Source: CAYRGC01 sp964423795 (GTDB lineage: Bacteria > Patescibacteriota > Gracilibacteria > Peribacterales > Peribacteraceae). Taken from it: a stretch of DNA of 64,000 nucleotides. A program made the translations under genes and the position numbers. Position 1 is the stretch's first letter; every line of letters begins with the position of its first letter. Positions 25,107-33,492 of this stretch are shown one piece after another. The notes below the pieces were generated by a model, which saw nothing but the letters and a program-made list of their open reading frames with translations, was not told the DNA's origin and did no database searches. The DNA lies in contig CAYRGC010000002.1 in assembly GCA_964423795.1 (NCBI GenBank), positions 62,001-126,000 on the forward strand. The letters run 5' to 3'.

Positions 25107-26093
25107 TTACGCCTTTCCCACCCGGGGGAGATCGCACACCTTTTCGACCGGACGAACCGCGTGGACGGGCGTTTCCCCGCGGCTCCACTGCTCGATGCTC
25201 CGGAAGGAATCCTCGAACATCGCGCGCATGCTGTCGTCGGCGTAGAAGGCGACGTGCGGCGTGGTGACGACCGCGGGATGGCGGACGAGCTCCTCGTTTT
25301 GGCGGAAGTTGTCCTCGTGCTCGAGCACGTCGAGCAGCGCGTGCCCGATTTTCCCCGAACGGAGGGCGGCGAGGAGCGCCGACGAGTCGATGAGGGACCC
25401 GCGCGCGGTGTTCACGAGGATCGCGCCGTCCTTCATCGCGCGGAACGCCGCGGCGTCGAGCAGGTGCTCCGTCTCCTTGGAGGCCGGCACGTGCAGCGTG
25501 AGGATGTCGCTCTCCCGCAGCAGCTCCGCGAACGGGACGTAGCGGGCGCCGTACGCGGATTCGAGCTCGAGCGTGCGGCACCGGTCGGTCGCCAGGATCT
25601 TCATGTCGAAACCGTGCGCGATCCGCGCCACCGTCCGGCCGATCTTGCCCGTGCCGAGGATGCCGATCGTCTTCCCCTTGAGCGCGACCCCGCGCAGCCC
25701 GTGGTAATCGAAGGTACCGCCGTGCACCCGCTCGTCGCCCTCCCGCACGCGCCGCAGCGCGGAGAGCAGGAGCGCGAAGACGTGCTCGGCGATCACGTGC
25801 GAACCGTAGTCGGGCACGTTGCAGACGACGATCCCCTTCTCCCTGCAGGCCTCGACGTCGAGATGATCGACGCCGACGGACCGCGTGCAAAGCAACTTCA
25901 GCGACGGGAGCCGATCGATGACGCCCCGCGGGAAAGGCGTCGTGATGAAAGTGGAAATCGCCTCGGCGCCCGCGCAGGCCTTCGCCAAATCGCCGTCGCG
26001 GAGCGAGGCGTCCACGAAGACCGCGCCGGGGAAACGGCTCTCCACGAGCGCCCGGTCGCCGGGCTCCACGTCGAGGAAGACGACGCGCGGCAT
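25107..26093 (-). CDS. D-2-hydroxyacid dehydrogenase (NAD-dependent)
   Basis: 328 residues, full length for the family. The nucleotide-binding motif is GKTIGILGTGKIGRTVARIA (about 137-156), followed by TDRCRTLELE. The substrate Arg lies in LVNTARGSLIDSSALLAAL and the catalytic His in VVTTPHVAFYADDSM. CNVPDYGSHVIAEHVFALLL also matches. The likely substrate is a D-2-hydroxy acid such as D-lactate, but it is not determinable from sequence alone. Its ATG is 2 bases after the stop of the nitroreductase gene, so they are in one operon. Confidence 0.92.
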   Translation of the reverse strand: MPRVVFLDVEPGDRALVESRFPGAVFVDASLRDGDLAKACAGAEAISTFITTPFPRGVIDRLPSLKLLCTRSVGVDHLDVEACREKGIVVCNVPDYGSHVIAEHVFALLLSALRRVREGDERVHGGTFDYHGLRGVALKGKTIGILGTGKIGRTVARIAHGFDMKILATDRCRTLELESAYGARYVPFAELLRESDILTLHVPASKETEHLLDAAAFRAMKDGAILVNTARGSLIDSSALLAALRSGKIGHALLDVLEHEDNFRQNEELVRHPAVVTTPHVAFYADDSMRAMFEDSFRSIEQWSRGETPVHAVRPVEKVCDLPRVGKA

Positions 26094-26095
26094 CG

Positions 26096-26632
26096 TCAGT
26101 TGTGGAAGACCGCGAGCTCGTCGACGGGCTTGCGCTCGCGTTCGGCGGACGCCTTCTCCTCCCCGTGCTTGAAGTACCCGAGCATGAGGCCGCCGACGAC
26201 CGTCTCGTTACGGGGCAGGTCGAGCGCTTCGTGGGCCACGCCATGGTGCAACGACACCCAGCAACTGCCGAGCCCCATCGCCGTCGCCGCGAGCATCATG
26301 TGCTCGGCAGCGGCGATGCAGGAATACTCGAGTTCGCGCGGGTTCCAGAGCGGCTCTTTGGCCTTCGTCTGCAGGGACGTGTCCGACGTGATGACGATGA
26401 AGACGCCTGCGCCCTCGACGAAGTTGCCGTAGCAGCTCGCCTCCATGAGCTTTTTGCGGAGCGCCGGACTCGTCACGACGTGGAACTTCCACGGCTGGAG
26501 GTTCTCCACGCTCGGGGCGAGACGCGCGACCTCGAGAAGCTTCGTGACGACGTCGGTCTTCACGGGCTTGTCGTCGAAATAGCGGATGCTGCGACGCTGG
26601 GCGCAGAGGGACTGGAAGTCGTCGAACGTCAT
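26096..26632 (-). CDS. nitroreductase family protein
   Basis: 178 residues. The FMN-binding N-terminus is RRSIRYFDDKPV, followed by ARLAPSVENLQPWKFHVVTS, then AAEHMMLAATAMGLGSCWVS and ETVVGGLMLGYFK. These are the standard positions of the family, which reduces nitro- or quinone-type compounds with NAD(P)H. ATG 26632 is chosen over longer readings because the family begins at this point and 15 purines (pyrimidines on the coding strand) precede it directly. First gene of a two-gene operon with the dehydrogenase. Confidence 0.9.
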   Translation of the reverse strand: MTFDDFQSLCAQRRSIRYFDDKPVKTDVVTKLLEVARLAPSVENLQPWKFHVVTSPALRKKLMEASCYGNFVEGAGVFIVITSDTSLQTKAKEPLWNPRELEYSCIAAAEHMMLAATAMGLGSCWVSLHHGVAHEALDLPRNETVVGGLMLGYFKHGEEKASAERERKPVDELAVFHN

Positions 26633-26691
26633 GGGGGAGGGGGGAAACCTCCTCCATGGTACACCCACGGTCACCGGGAAAAGGGAATCCG

Positions 26692-27749
26692 TCATCCGCG
26701 AGGATGCGTCCGGTCGATCGCGGCGATCACCGCTTTTCCCTCCGGATGCACTTCCTCGAGGAGACGGTCGATCTTCTCCTCCATGCGTTCGTCCCCCTCT
26801 TTCGATTGAGGGGAACCGACGTAGAGGAAATACGCGATCCGCATACCTGCCAGATCAATTGAGGGAATTCCGACTGCCAGTTCTCGAACGTGTCGCGCGT
26901 CGTCTGCATCAAGTACTCGGAGACTTGCACCGGCTTTCCGTCGCTCGCCTGCTCGCCGACGTACGCGAACCAGGCGAACAGCCAGTGCCCCGCGATCGAG
27001 AAGAGGAAGAACGCGAGGGTGACCCACAGGTAACCGTACTTTTTGAGAGGGGACATCGTCGAAGCCATACGGCGAAGAAGACGCGCGAGACCGGCCTCCT
27101 TGCCGGGCATCAGGCGTGGAGCATCTCCGGGGAACACCGCGTCCTCGTGGCGCGGACGGAGCCCCCATGCGAGAAGCGCCCCGACGGCGGCGAGAGCCGA
27201 AAGCTGGATCCAGAGCGGCAGGCTGCCCAGGTAGGCGTAGAGCACCGCGGCCGGAGCGACGCCGATCGCGCTGACCGCGGCGTACTCGACGCGGCCGACG
27301 CCGGAAAAGAGACCGAACGCGTAGCTCACGAGATCGCCGTGCAGCACCGTGCGCACGAGCACGGAATGAAGGAATCCGCCGCGGACGATCCCCGCCGCGG
27401 CGCTGAGCGCGCGGGCCGGCAGGACCTTCGCGACGAGCGGCCGCCCGAACCGCCGGGCCGCCTCGAAGAGAATCTGGCCGCCGATCACCCACGCCACCAG
27501 CGTGAGAACGGCGGCGAGCGGCCACCCCCAGAACGCGACGGCGATCGGCATGAAGGGCAAGATGCTTGCCGTCGGGATGATCACCAGCGCGACGCCCAGC
27601 AGGATGAAGAGTGCGACGCTCACTCCCGGCGGACTGGCTTGGAAGACCGCCTGCAACCACTCGACGTTCATCTGCACCGCCGCGGAGACGGCCGCGAACG
27701 CGGCGAGGGCGATGAGGAGATGCCGATGCTGTCGCAGGAGGCGTCCCAT
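26692..27749 (-). pseudogene. VTT (DedA-like)-DUF6766 fusion, frameshifted near its end
   Basis: From ATG 27749 a VTT/SNARE-associated membrane domain (about 1-215; SILPFMPIAVAFWGWPLAA, VRTVLHGDLVSYAFGL) runs in frame into a DUF6766-like domain: MSPLKKYGYLWVTLAFFLFS, EYLMQTTRDTFENWQSEFPQ. At about 26850-26860 the frame is lost. The original frame ends at 26727 in unrelated sequence. The family's expected continuation (AYFLYVGSPQSKEGDERMEE) is in another frame ending at 26692. One missing base after TGGCAGGT would restore it. A sequencing error, a real mutation or recoding are all possible. Probably leaderless (CATACT 6 bases upstream). Confidence 0.75.
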
Positions 27750-27755
27750 GGGGCA

Positions 27756-27761
27756 AGTATG
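27756..27761 (-). promoter_or_regulatory. -10 CATACT, leaderless
   Basis: Lies 6 bases before ATG 27749 on the minus strand. Confidence 0.5.
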
Positions 27762-27914
27762 GAACCGATGCCTTAAGGGACGATAAAGGAGCGCGAATCT
27801 GTCCGGAAAATTCCCTGAAGGATCCGGAAAGAACGACGCCCGCGTCGCGTCACCTCGTTTAGTGAAAATCTCCCGTGCGAACGCCGACTCCGTGTACCGT
27901 GATCCGTAACGACG

Positions 27915-27920
27915 TACACT
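27915..27920 (+). promoter_or_regulatory. -10 TACACT, leaderless
   Basis: Ends 6 bases before ATG 27927. Confidence 0.5.
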
Positions 27921-27926
27921 TCCCCC

Positions 27927-29294
27927 ATGCGACGCACCTTCGCCTCCCTGGCCCTCTTCCTCGCGCTGCTCCCGGCCGCGTCCGCCTCCGGGCTGCCGAC
28001 CGCGGTCACCACCTCCGCGGTCTTCATCGCGAACGTCAGCCGGAAGGGCGATTTCCTGGGATGGGGTTCCGGGTTCTTCGTGGACGAGGGCATCGTCGTG
28101 ACGAACAAACACGTGATCGAGGACGGCGACTGGTACCGCGTTTACGCCACCGGATCGAACGAGAAGGTGGATACCAGCTGCTACCGGGACATCACGAAGG
28201 GCGACGTGCGCGTGAACCTGGACGACGACGTCGCCTACATGCGCGTGTATCTTCCCTGCGCGCACGGGACGCTGACGTTCGCGGACGACCCCTGGGAAGG
28301 GGATCCCGTGTCCGTGATCGGCTTCCCCTACAAGGGTTCGCTCGATGCCTCCATGCACCTCACCGTTTCGACGGGCGCGGTGCTGGGCGAGACGCATGAC
28401 GGCTGGCTCGCGACCGACGCGGCTCTGGACTTCGGGAATTCCGGAGGCCCGGTGATCGTCGACGGCCAGGCGGCGGGCGTCGCGGTGGCGAAAGCGGTGG
28501 ACCTGGAGGGCAATTACCTCAGCGGGTACTTCATCCCCTCCTCCACGATCCTCCGGGGACTCCTCTACGCCAACGATTCGAACTTCGGCTACACCCAAAG
28601 CTCGCGCTCGTCCTCGTCGCGCACGAGTTCGTCGTCGTCCGTGAGTTCCTCCTCCGTTTCCTCCCCCTCGGGCATGAGCTCGCGGAGCTCGTCTTCTTCG
28701 TCGGCTCGATCGAGCTCGTCGCGAGCATCCGTCTCGAGCAAGCCGCGACCGCAGGCGGTCTTCCGGGACGTGCCGATCGGCAACCGCGCCTTCGACGCGA
28801 TCCAGGCGCTCGCGGCTCGCGGGATCATCGGCGGCTACCCCGACGGCACGTTCCGGCCTCTGCGAAGCATCAACCGCGCGGAGTTCGTGAAGATCCTCGT
28901 CGACGGCTTCCGCCCGGGCGAGGTCCGCGGCGAGACGGGCTGCTTCCGCGACGTCGGCGGCGAGTGGTACGCGCCCTACGCCTGCGCGGCGAAGAAGCTC
29001 GGCTGGATCGAGGGATACGCCGACCCCTCGCCGGGCTCTAAGCAGGCCCGGGCGTTCCGTCCGGACCAAACCATCAACCGCGCCGAGGCGCTCAAGATCC
29101 TCATGACGGCCTTCGGCGCAAACGCCGGCGGCGGCGATTCGCTGCCGTCCGACGTGTCGGCAAGTTCGTGGTTCGCGCCGTTCGTGGCGCGCGGCATCGC
29201 GCTTGGCATCGTGAACCCGCGCACGGCTTTCTCGCCGGGCGAGTTCCTGGTCCGCGGCGACGCGGCGCTATGGATCGACGGGGCGACGGACTGA
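27927..29294 (+). CDS. exported trypsin-like serine protease with SLH domains
   Basis: 455 residues. A signal peptide (MRRTFASLALFLALLPAASA) precedes a trypsin-like/Deg-type protease at about 25-215. The triad residues are visible: His in VVTNKHVIEDGD, Asp in NLDDDVAYMRVYL and Ser in ALDFGNSGGPVIV. A Ser/Arg-rich linker of about 55 residues (220-275) follows. Three SLH-like segments fill 280-455: IQALAARGIIGGYPDGTFRP, INRAEFVKILVDG, INRAEALKILMTAFG and GIALGIVNP. SLH domains normally bind pyruvylated secondary wall polymer, so the protease would be displayed on the envelope. Codon usage is like its neighbours. Confidence 0.92.
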   Translation: MRRTFASLALFLALLPAASASGLPTAVTTSAVFIANVSRKGDFLGWGSGFFVDEGIVVTNKHVIEDGDWYRVYATGSNEKVDTSCYRDITKGDVRVNLDDDVAYMRVYLPCAHGTLTFADDPWEGDPVSVIGFPYKGSLDASMHLTVSTGAVLGETHDGWLATDAALDFGNSGGPVIVDGQAAGVAVAKAVDLEGNYLSGYFIPSSTILRGLLYANDSNFGYTQSSRSSSSRTSSSSSVSSSSVSSPSGMSSRSSSSSSARSSSSRASVSSKPRPQAVFRDVPIGNRAFDAIQALAARGIIGGYPDGTFRPLRSINRAEFVKILVDGFRPGEVRGETGCFRDVGGEWYAPYACAAKKLGWIEGYADPSPGSKQARAFRPDQTINRAEALKILMTAFGANAGGGDSLPSDVSASSWFAPFVARGIALGIVNPRTAFSPGEFLVRGDAALWIDGATD

Positions 29295-29298
29295 ACGC

Positions 29299-29739
29299 TC
29301 AGGACGAGACCGCGCTCGAGGTGGAGGAGGACTTCCTGCCCTTCTCTCCCCGGTGCGGATACGACCCCATCGGCTCATCCTCGGATTCCGTAGCGGGAGC
29401 GATCGCGCCGCAGAGGGCGTCGGCCTTCGTGAGGAAGTCGATGCTCGAGTTGAACTTGTCCGCGCTGTCGCTGTCGGGAGTGATCGACTGACCAATCTGC
29501 AACGCGGCGTGGATCATCTTGCAGTATCCCTTCACGCCGTCCGGCTTCGCCTTCGGGGGAAGAGCCATCGGCTTTTTCTCGGGCTTCGACCTGGAACCTC
29601 CCGAGTGGGAGCTGTCCTCGTCGCCCTCGATATGCGGCGGCGGGAAGGGCCGGGGGCCGGAACGAAGGGGGGCCGCGGAGACGATGGGAGTCGCGACGGC
29701 GAGACCGGTGAGAAGAGCGAGGGCTGTGGAGGTGCGCAT
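29299..29739 (-). CDS. small exported hypothetical protein
   Basis: 146 residues beginning with a signal peptide, MRTSTALALLTGLAVATPIVSA. The mature part is Pro/Lys-rich (PEKKPMALPPKAKPD), then helical with two Cys: GVKGYCKMIHAALQIGQSI and FLTKADALCGAIAP. The two Cys probably pair. It ends in a Ser/Lys-rich tail. No family recognised. ATG 29739 is set by the signal peptide and by a -10 seven bases upstream. It converges on the protease gene with 4 bases between the stops. Confidence 0.7.
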   Translation of the reverse strand: MRTSTALALLTGLAVATPIVSAAPLRSGPRPFPPPHIEGDEDSSHSGGSRSKPEKKPMALPPKAKPDGVKGYCKMIHAALQIGQSITPDSDSADKFNSSIDFLTKADALCGAIAPATESEDEPMGSYPHRGEKGRKSSSTSSAVSS

Positions 29740-29746
29740 GAGGCGC

Positions 29747-29752
29747 AGTGTA
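29747..29752 (-). promoter_or_regulatory. -10 TACACT, leaderless
   Basis: Seven bases before ATG 29739 on the minus strand. Confidence 0.5.
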
Positions 29753-29992
29753 GAAGGTTCAACAAGAGGAGCAACCGATGTCGACTGGCGCGTCGACGGA
29801 AAAGTCTTGTGATTTTTCACGGTCGTTCATCCCCCGTGAACGTCCTCTTCGTAGGATGGACGCGGTCGCGATCGTGCTTTTCACCCGTATTTCCGACCCT
29901 GAACGAGAAATCCCCGCTTGCCGCCGTGCCAGGCGCGACCATCGACCGCATCGAGGAAGGCCCGATGGGCCGCTGATCCTTCCGTCCGAGAG
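29753..29992. other. intergenic region without a confident gene
   Basis: No frame here looks convincingly coding. A short plus-strand frame ends at a TGA just before the terminator (PGATIDRIEEGPMGR), so a small peptide or small RNA transcript is possible. Confidence 0.4.
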
Positions 29993-30020
29993 AAAAAGGG
30001 CCGCCCGGCGGCCCTTTTTT
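29993..30020 (+). terminator. strong intrinsic terminator
   Basis: An A-run, GGGCCGC-CCG-GCGGCCC and a T-run form a long stem ending in six Ts. It could act in both directions. Confidence 0.75.
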
Positions 30021-30051
30021 CGTAGGAGTCGCGCTGGATGTTCGTCTTCTT

Positions 30052-30057
30052 TATAGT
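30052..30057 (+). promoter_or_regulatory. -10 TATAGT, leaderless
   Basis: Ends 6 bases before ATG 30064. Confidence 0.5.
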
Positions 30058-30063
30058 CTCCTC

Positions 30064-31017
30064 ATGCAAAAGATCGTCCCCCATCTCTGGTTCGACAAGG
30101 AGGCCAAGGAAGCCGCCGCCTTTTACGTGAAGGCTTTTGGTTCGATTCCCTCACCACAGGCGGCCGGCGATTCCACAGTGACCCATACGTCCACGCTCAA
30201 GAACACGCCGTCGGGCGACTGCGACATCGTGTCGTTCACGCTGAAAGGGTTCGAGTTCATGGCGATCAGCGCGGGACCGTACTTCCGCTTCAACCCGTCG
30301 ATCTCCTTCATGCTCAACTTCGATCCGTCGACGGACAAGGACGCACGAAAAAACCTGGACGCGCTCTGGGAGAAGCTTTCCGACGGGGGCGAGGCCCTGA
30401 TGCCGCTGCAGGAATATCCCTTCAGTAAGCGCTACGGCTGGATCAAGGACAAGTACGGCGTCACCTGGCAGCTCATCCTGACGAACCCCGAGGGCGAGCC
30501 GCGTCCGTTCCTGATCCCGTCGCTCATGTTCACGGGCGAGAACACGGGCAAGGCCGGCGAGGCGATGGATTATTGGATTTCGCTCTTCAAGGATGCCCCT
30601 TCTACAAGCTCAGGGCTCAGCAAGCGCGGGATGACCGCCGCGTATCCGCCCGGCGCCGCGCCGGAGAAGGACGCCAAGATCATGTTCGCGGACTTCATGT
30701 TGGAGGGACAGTGGTTCGCGGCGATGGATAGCGGCCGCATGCACACGTTTTCCTTCAACGAGGCGATTTCGCTCCTCATCCGCTGCGGGAGCCAGGAAGA
30801 GATCGACCAGTACTGGAAACTCTCCGCCGTGAAGGAAGCCGAGCAGTGCGGATGGTGCAAGGACAAGTACGGCGTCTCTTGGCAGGTCCATGCGAATGTC
30901 CTCGAAGACGCGATGAACGGCGGCGACGAAGCAACGATCAATCGCGTGACGCAGGCCTTCATGCCGATGAAGAAGTTCGATATCGCCGCACTCAAGAAGG
31001 CTGCGAAGGGGAAGTGA
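30064..31017 (+). CDS. tandem PhnB-like VOC protein
   Basis: 317 residues made of two PhnB-like VOC domains: 1-150 (KIVPHLWFDKEAKEAAAFYV, KRYGWIKDKYGVTWQLIL) and 155-300 (PFLIPSLMFTGENTGKAGEA, CGWCKDKYGVSWQVHANVL). The second domain carries an unusual insert, DAPSTSSGLSKRG, at about 178-190. It is encoded by TCTACAAGCTCAGGGCTCAG, which matches a palindromic repeat family (reads LSPELVEG on the other strand) found scattered in many genomes. Catalytic function unknown. The spacing to the DUF1801 gene (20 bases) suggests related roles, although that gene has its own -10. Confidence 0.88.
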   Translation: MQKIVPHLWFDKEAKEAAAFYVKAFGSIPSPQAAGDSTVTHTSTLKNTPSGDCDIVSFTLKGFEFMAISAGPYFRFNPSISFMLNFDPSTDKDARKNLDALWEKLSDGGEALMPLQEYPFSKRYGWIKDKYGVTWQLILTNPEGEPRPFLIPSLMFTGENTGKAGEAMDYWISLFKDAPSTSSGLSKRGMTAAYPPGAAPEKDAKIMFADFMLEGQWFAAMDSGRMHTFSFNEAISLLIRCGSQEEIDQYWKLSAVKEAEQCGWCKDKYGVSWQVHANVLEDAMNGGDEATINRVTQAFMPMKKFDIAALKKAAKGK

Positions 31018-31023
31018 GACTGT

Positions 31024-31029
31024 TATCCT
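31024..31029 (+). promoter_or_regulatory. extended -10 TGT-TATCCT, leaderless
   Basis: Ends 8 bases before ATG 31038. Confidence 0.45.
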
Positions 31030-31037
31030 CAGATCCC

Positions 31038-31472
31038 ATGAACATGTTCAAGTCCGTGAAGGCGAAGACCGTGAAAGAGTACCTCGCGTCCGTGCCGGAG
31101 GAGCGGAAGGAAACGTTCACGTTCCTCCATGAGTTCATCCAAAAGGCCGCGCCCTCGCTCAAGCCGCACTTCGCGACGAACATGATCGGCTACGGCTCGT
31201 TCCCGTACCGCAACTACAAGAAGGAACGGATCGAGTGGCCGGTGATCGGCCTCGCGAACCAGAAGCAGCACGTGAGCCTCTACGTGTGCTCGATCGTGAA
31301 CGGCAAGTACGTGGCGGAGACGCACGCGAAGGAGCTGGGAAAGGTGAAGGTGGGCAAGAGCTGCATCACCATCAAGAAACTCGAAGAGCTCGACCTCGCC
31401 GGCCTGAAGAAGGTCCTCGCGATCGCGGAGAAGAACCCGGGATTCGCAGGCATGGGCTCAGGCAAGCAATGA
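31038..31472 (+). CDS. DUF1801 domain protein
   Basis: 144 residues. VKEYLASVPEERKETFTFLH, APSLKPHFATNMIGYGSFPY, WPVIGLANQKQHVSLYVCSI and GKSCITIKKLEELDLAGLKK match the DUF1801 (YdhG-like) fold, a small alpha/beta protein of unknown function often found near VOC genes. It follows the tandem VOC gene and faces a third VOC gene. Confidence 0.85.
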   Translation: MNMFKSVKAKTVKEYLASVPEERKETFTFLHEFIQKAAPSLKPHFATNMIGYGSFPYRNYKKERIEWPVIGLANQKQHVSLYVCSIVNGKYVAETHAKELGKVKVGKSCITIKKLEELDLAGLKKVLAIAEKNPGFAGMGSGKQ

Positions 31473-31497
31473 GTGCCGTGCGGACGCCTCAGAATTC

Positions 31498-31950
31498 CTA
31501 CCTCCCGAGCGACTCCGCCAGTTCCACGAAGATGCCCTCCGGGCCGCGGAGGTAGCAGAGCTTGTACGCGTTCTCGTACGTGAGGATCTCTCCCATGAGC
31601 GTCGCGCCGTGCTTCTTCGCGAGCTTGGCGACGAGCGCCTCCACGTCGTCCACGCTGAAGCAGAGATGCCGCATGCCGAGCGTGTTGGCGGCGGACGACT
31701 GCGGCCCCTTCCCGTCGACCGGGGAATCGAATCGGATGAGCTCCACGGCCGCCGGACCTCCCGGAACGCCCATCATCACAAAATCATCTTTGACCCCCTT
31801 CAATCCGACGATCCGGCCCACAAATTCTCCCATCTTTCCTTCCATCGTCATTTCGCCCTGCACTTCCAACCCAAGATCCAGGAAGAACGCTTTCGCAGCG
31901 TCCAAATCCAGAACATTGATGCCGACGTGATCCATGCGATGGACGGCCAC
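31498..31950 (-). CDS. VOC/glyoxalase family protein
   Basis: 150 residues. Metal-site positions of the glyoxalase fold are present: His in HRMDHVGINVLDLDAAKAFF, Glu in AAVELIRFDSP, His in MRHLCFSVDD and Glu in PEGIFVELAESLG. This suggests a metal-dependent lyase or dioxygenase-type member. The start is GTG 31950, since TACAGT with an upstream TGC ends 6 bases before it. A downstream ATG would give a shorter protein beginning MDHVGI. Confidence 0.85.
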   Translation of the reverse strand: MAVHRMDHVGINVLDLDAAKAFFLDLGLEVQGEMTMEGKMGEFVGRIVGLKGVKDDFVMMGVPGGPAAVELIRFDSPVDGKGPQSSAANTLGMRHLCFSVDDVEALVAKLAKKHGATLMGEILTYENAYKLCYLRGPEGIFVELAESLGR

Positions 31951-31956
31951 GCGGGC

Positions 31957-31962
31957 ACTGTA
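31957..31962 (-). promoter_or_regulatory. extended -10 TGC-TACAGT, leaderless GTG
   Basis: Six bases before GTG 31950 on the minus strand. Confidence 0.5.
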
Positions 31963-32094
31963 GCAGATCGAAAACCGACACATGTCCGATGAAATGGCCC
32001 CCTGGCAGTCCGGCTTCGTCCGGCGTCAGCGAGTGTAAAGACCGGGCTCGACGCGGTTCGCGCAATCCGCATGCGTCTCCGTCTCGCGGTGCGC

Positions 32095-32850
32095 TCACTT
32101 ATACAGGAGTGACGCCGGTTGCGTATGCACGATCACGCGGCATACGTATTGACCGTCGCAGGGCATGGCATCCACCTGGATGCCCGGCGCGAGGTCTCTT
32201 CCATACTGCACGCCTTGCGCCTGCACGAAGAGCGGATCCGTCGTGAGGAATCCGACGGCGAGAGAAGCATCGCCGGCGATGAGCCTGCCCTGGAGCGCGA
32301 AGCGCCGCGTCGTGTCACGACCGATGACCGCATCGATGTTCGTAAACGAAAGAATGCCACCCGCGGACGTCGAATAGGCGACGGGCGTCAGGACTCCGTT
32401 GCCGTCCACCGTGTTCAAGGTGTACTGCGAGCCGGCCGAGAGGTCCCCCTGCTCCGCACGGAACTTCACCGAGGAGAGGACGACGTCCTCGTTGGCCGCC
32501 GTCGCATCGAACGAGAGCAGCGTATAGGGAACGGTTCCGACGATGCGCCGGCTCGCCGCCGATGCCACCTGATCGATCTGGAGCACGCCGCGCACCGGGG
32601 TGCCGGCGTAGGAATAGGACGAAGACGACGCCCGGCGCGACGGGCGCGAGCGGATGACCGACGAAACGGACGACGAGGAAGAGGAAGACGTTCTTCGCCC
32701 CAGTCGTTCTTCTTTCCGAAGCAGGATGCGCCGGGCCAGCGACGAGGAGCTCGCGAGGGAACTCCGAACCGACGCAGGCGTTGCCGCGGATACGGTCGAG
32801 ATCGCCGAGATCACCAGGAAGCCGAGAAGGACGCCCGCGATTCTTCGCAT
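32095..32850 (-). CDS. exported protein with Ser/Arg linker and beta-rich domain
   Basis: 251 residues from ATG 32850. The signal peptide is MRRIAGVLLGFLVISAISTVSA, followed by about 55 residues rich in Ser and Arg (SSSSSSVSSVIRSRPSRR). The C-terminal domain is beta-rich: RGVLQIDQVASAASRRIVGT, LLSFDATAANEDVVLSSVKF and SLAVGFLTTDPLFVQAQGVQ, with one Cys pair near the end (MPCDGQYVCRV). It resembles the stalk or adhesion domains of CPR surface proteins. No named family was recognised. The Ser-rich linker is like those at 28590-28740, 44390-44610 and 61550-61790. Confidence 0.75.
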   Translation of the reverse strand: MRRIAGVLLGFLVISAISTVSAATPASVRSSLASSSSLARRILLRKEERLGRRTSSSSSSSVSSVIRSRPSRRASSSSYSYAGTPVRGVLQIDQVASAASRRIVGTVPYTLLSFDATAANEDVVLSSVKFRAEQGDLSAGSQYTLNTVDGNGVLTPVAYSTSAGGILSFTNIDAVIGRDTTRRFALQGRLIAGDASLAVGFLTTDPLFVQAQGVQYGRDLAPGIQVDAMPCDGQYVCRVIVHTQPASLLYK

Positions 32851-32961
32851 GATTCGTGAGGCAGAAGTATCGCAGAATGAATCCGAAAATCCCAAACAAT
32901 GACTGTGTTTTTTGCACCACCACTTCACTTTGTGCGATCCATCGAGATGGTCTTCTCTTAA

Positions 32962-32984
32962 AGATGGCTCCCCCGGCAGGATTC
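32962..32984. repeat. direct repeat of the tRNA-Asn 3' end (att-like)
   Basis: These 23 bases are identical to 33113-33135, the last part of tRNA-Asn including CCA. They lie 151 bases away in the same orientation, downstream of the tRNA 3' end. This is the usual footprint of integration into a tRNA, or of a partial tRNA duplication. Confidence 0.7.
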
Positions 32985-33115
32985 CCTTCGTCTCGCCTTC
33001 GACGCAATGCAAAAAACGACAGAGACGTAAGGCTCGCTCAGGGTAAACTTCTCATCCCGCCGGAGCAGATGATCAATCCGCCGCGCGCACCCGAGGTGCG
33101 CACGTCGTATTGAGA

Positions 33116-33190
33116 TGGCTCCCCCGGCAGGATTCGAACCTGCGACCTTGTCGTTAACAGCGACCTGCTCTACCGCTGAGCTACAGGGGA
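33116..33190 (-). tRNA. tRNA-Asn (GTT)
   Basis: 75 bases including an encoded CCA. The acceptor stem pairs TCCCCTG with CGGGGGA and the discriminator is G. The D arm is AGCTCAGCGGTAGAGC, the anticodon loop is CTGTTAA with anticodon GTT, and the T arm is GCAGGTTCGAATCCTGC. All arms fold normally. Confidence 0.96.
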
Positions 33191-33393
33191 ACGAGACGAA
33201 GATGGCAACGCTTCCCGAAGTCCTCGAAGACAGAGTGACTCGCCCCGCGAAGCGCGGAATCGAAACGCGCGTAGTGGGGCAGAGGAAGAAAGAACATGCT
33301 CCTTTGATGAAGCCGCAGCAGTATACGACATCCCCGTACGGAGAAAAGGGATGTTCCTTACGGAATGTCCGCTTCCGGAACCTCGCGGATTTG
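33191..33393. other. intergenic region between tRNA-Asn and the MOSC promoter
   Basis: No gene is supported here. On the minus strand TATACT near 33322-33327 could be the tRNA-Asn promoter. A GC-rich imperfect palindrome (CCCCGCGAAGCGCGG region, 33242-33277) has no recognised role. Confidence 0.4.
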
Positions 33394-33422
33394 TTGTTCA
33401 ACTGGCCGAAATCCTCTATAAA
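33394..33422 (+). promoter_or_regulatory. promoter of the MOSC gene
   Basis: TTGTTC (33394-33399), a 17-base spacer and TATAAA (33417-33422). The leader carries a hairpin, CTGTCC-ATCC-GGACAG (about 33431-33446), and a GGAGGTG Shine-Dalgarno at 33482-33488. Confidence 0.65.
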
Positions 33423-33492
33423 CGCCCCCCTGTCCATCCGGACAGGATTACGTACCGACACTCGTTCTTTTCTCCAACAACGGAGGTGTTCT

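Noticed and set aside
29770..29990. Small frames such as the one ending PGATIDRIEEGPMGR before the 29993 terminator
   Set aside because: No start signal or family match. Left as unassigned intergenic DNA.
33240..33280. A second, decayed tRNA next to tRNA-Asn
   Set aside because: A T-arm-like TTTCGATT is present on the minus strand, but no acceptor, D or anticodon arms fold with it.
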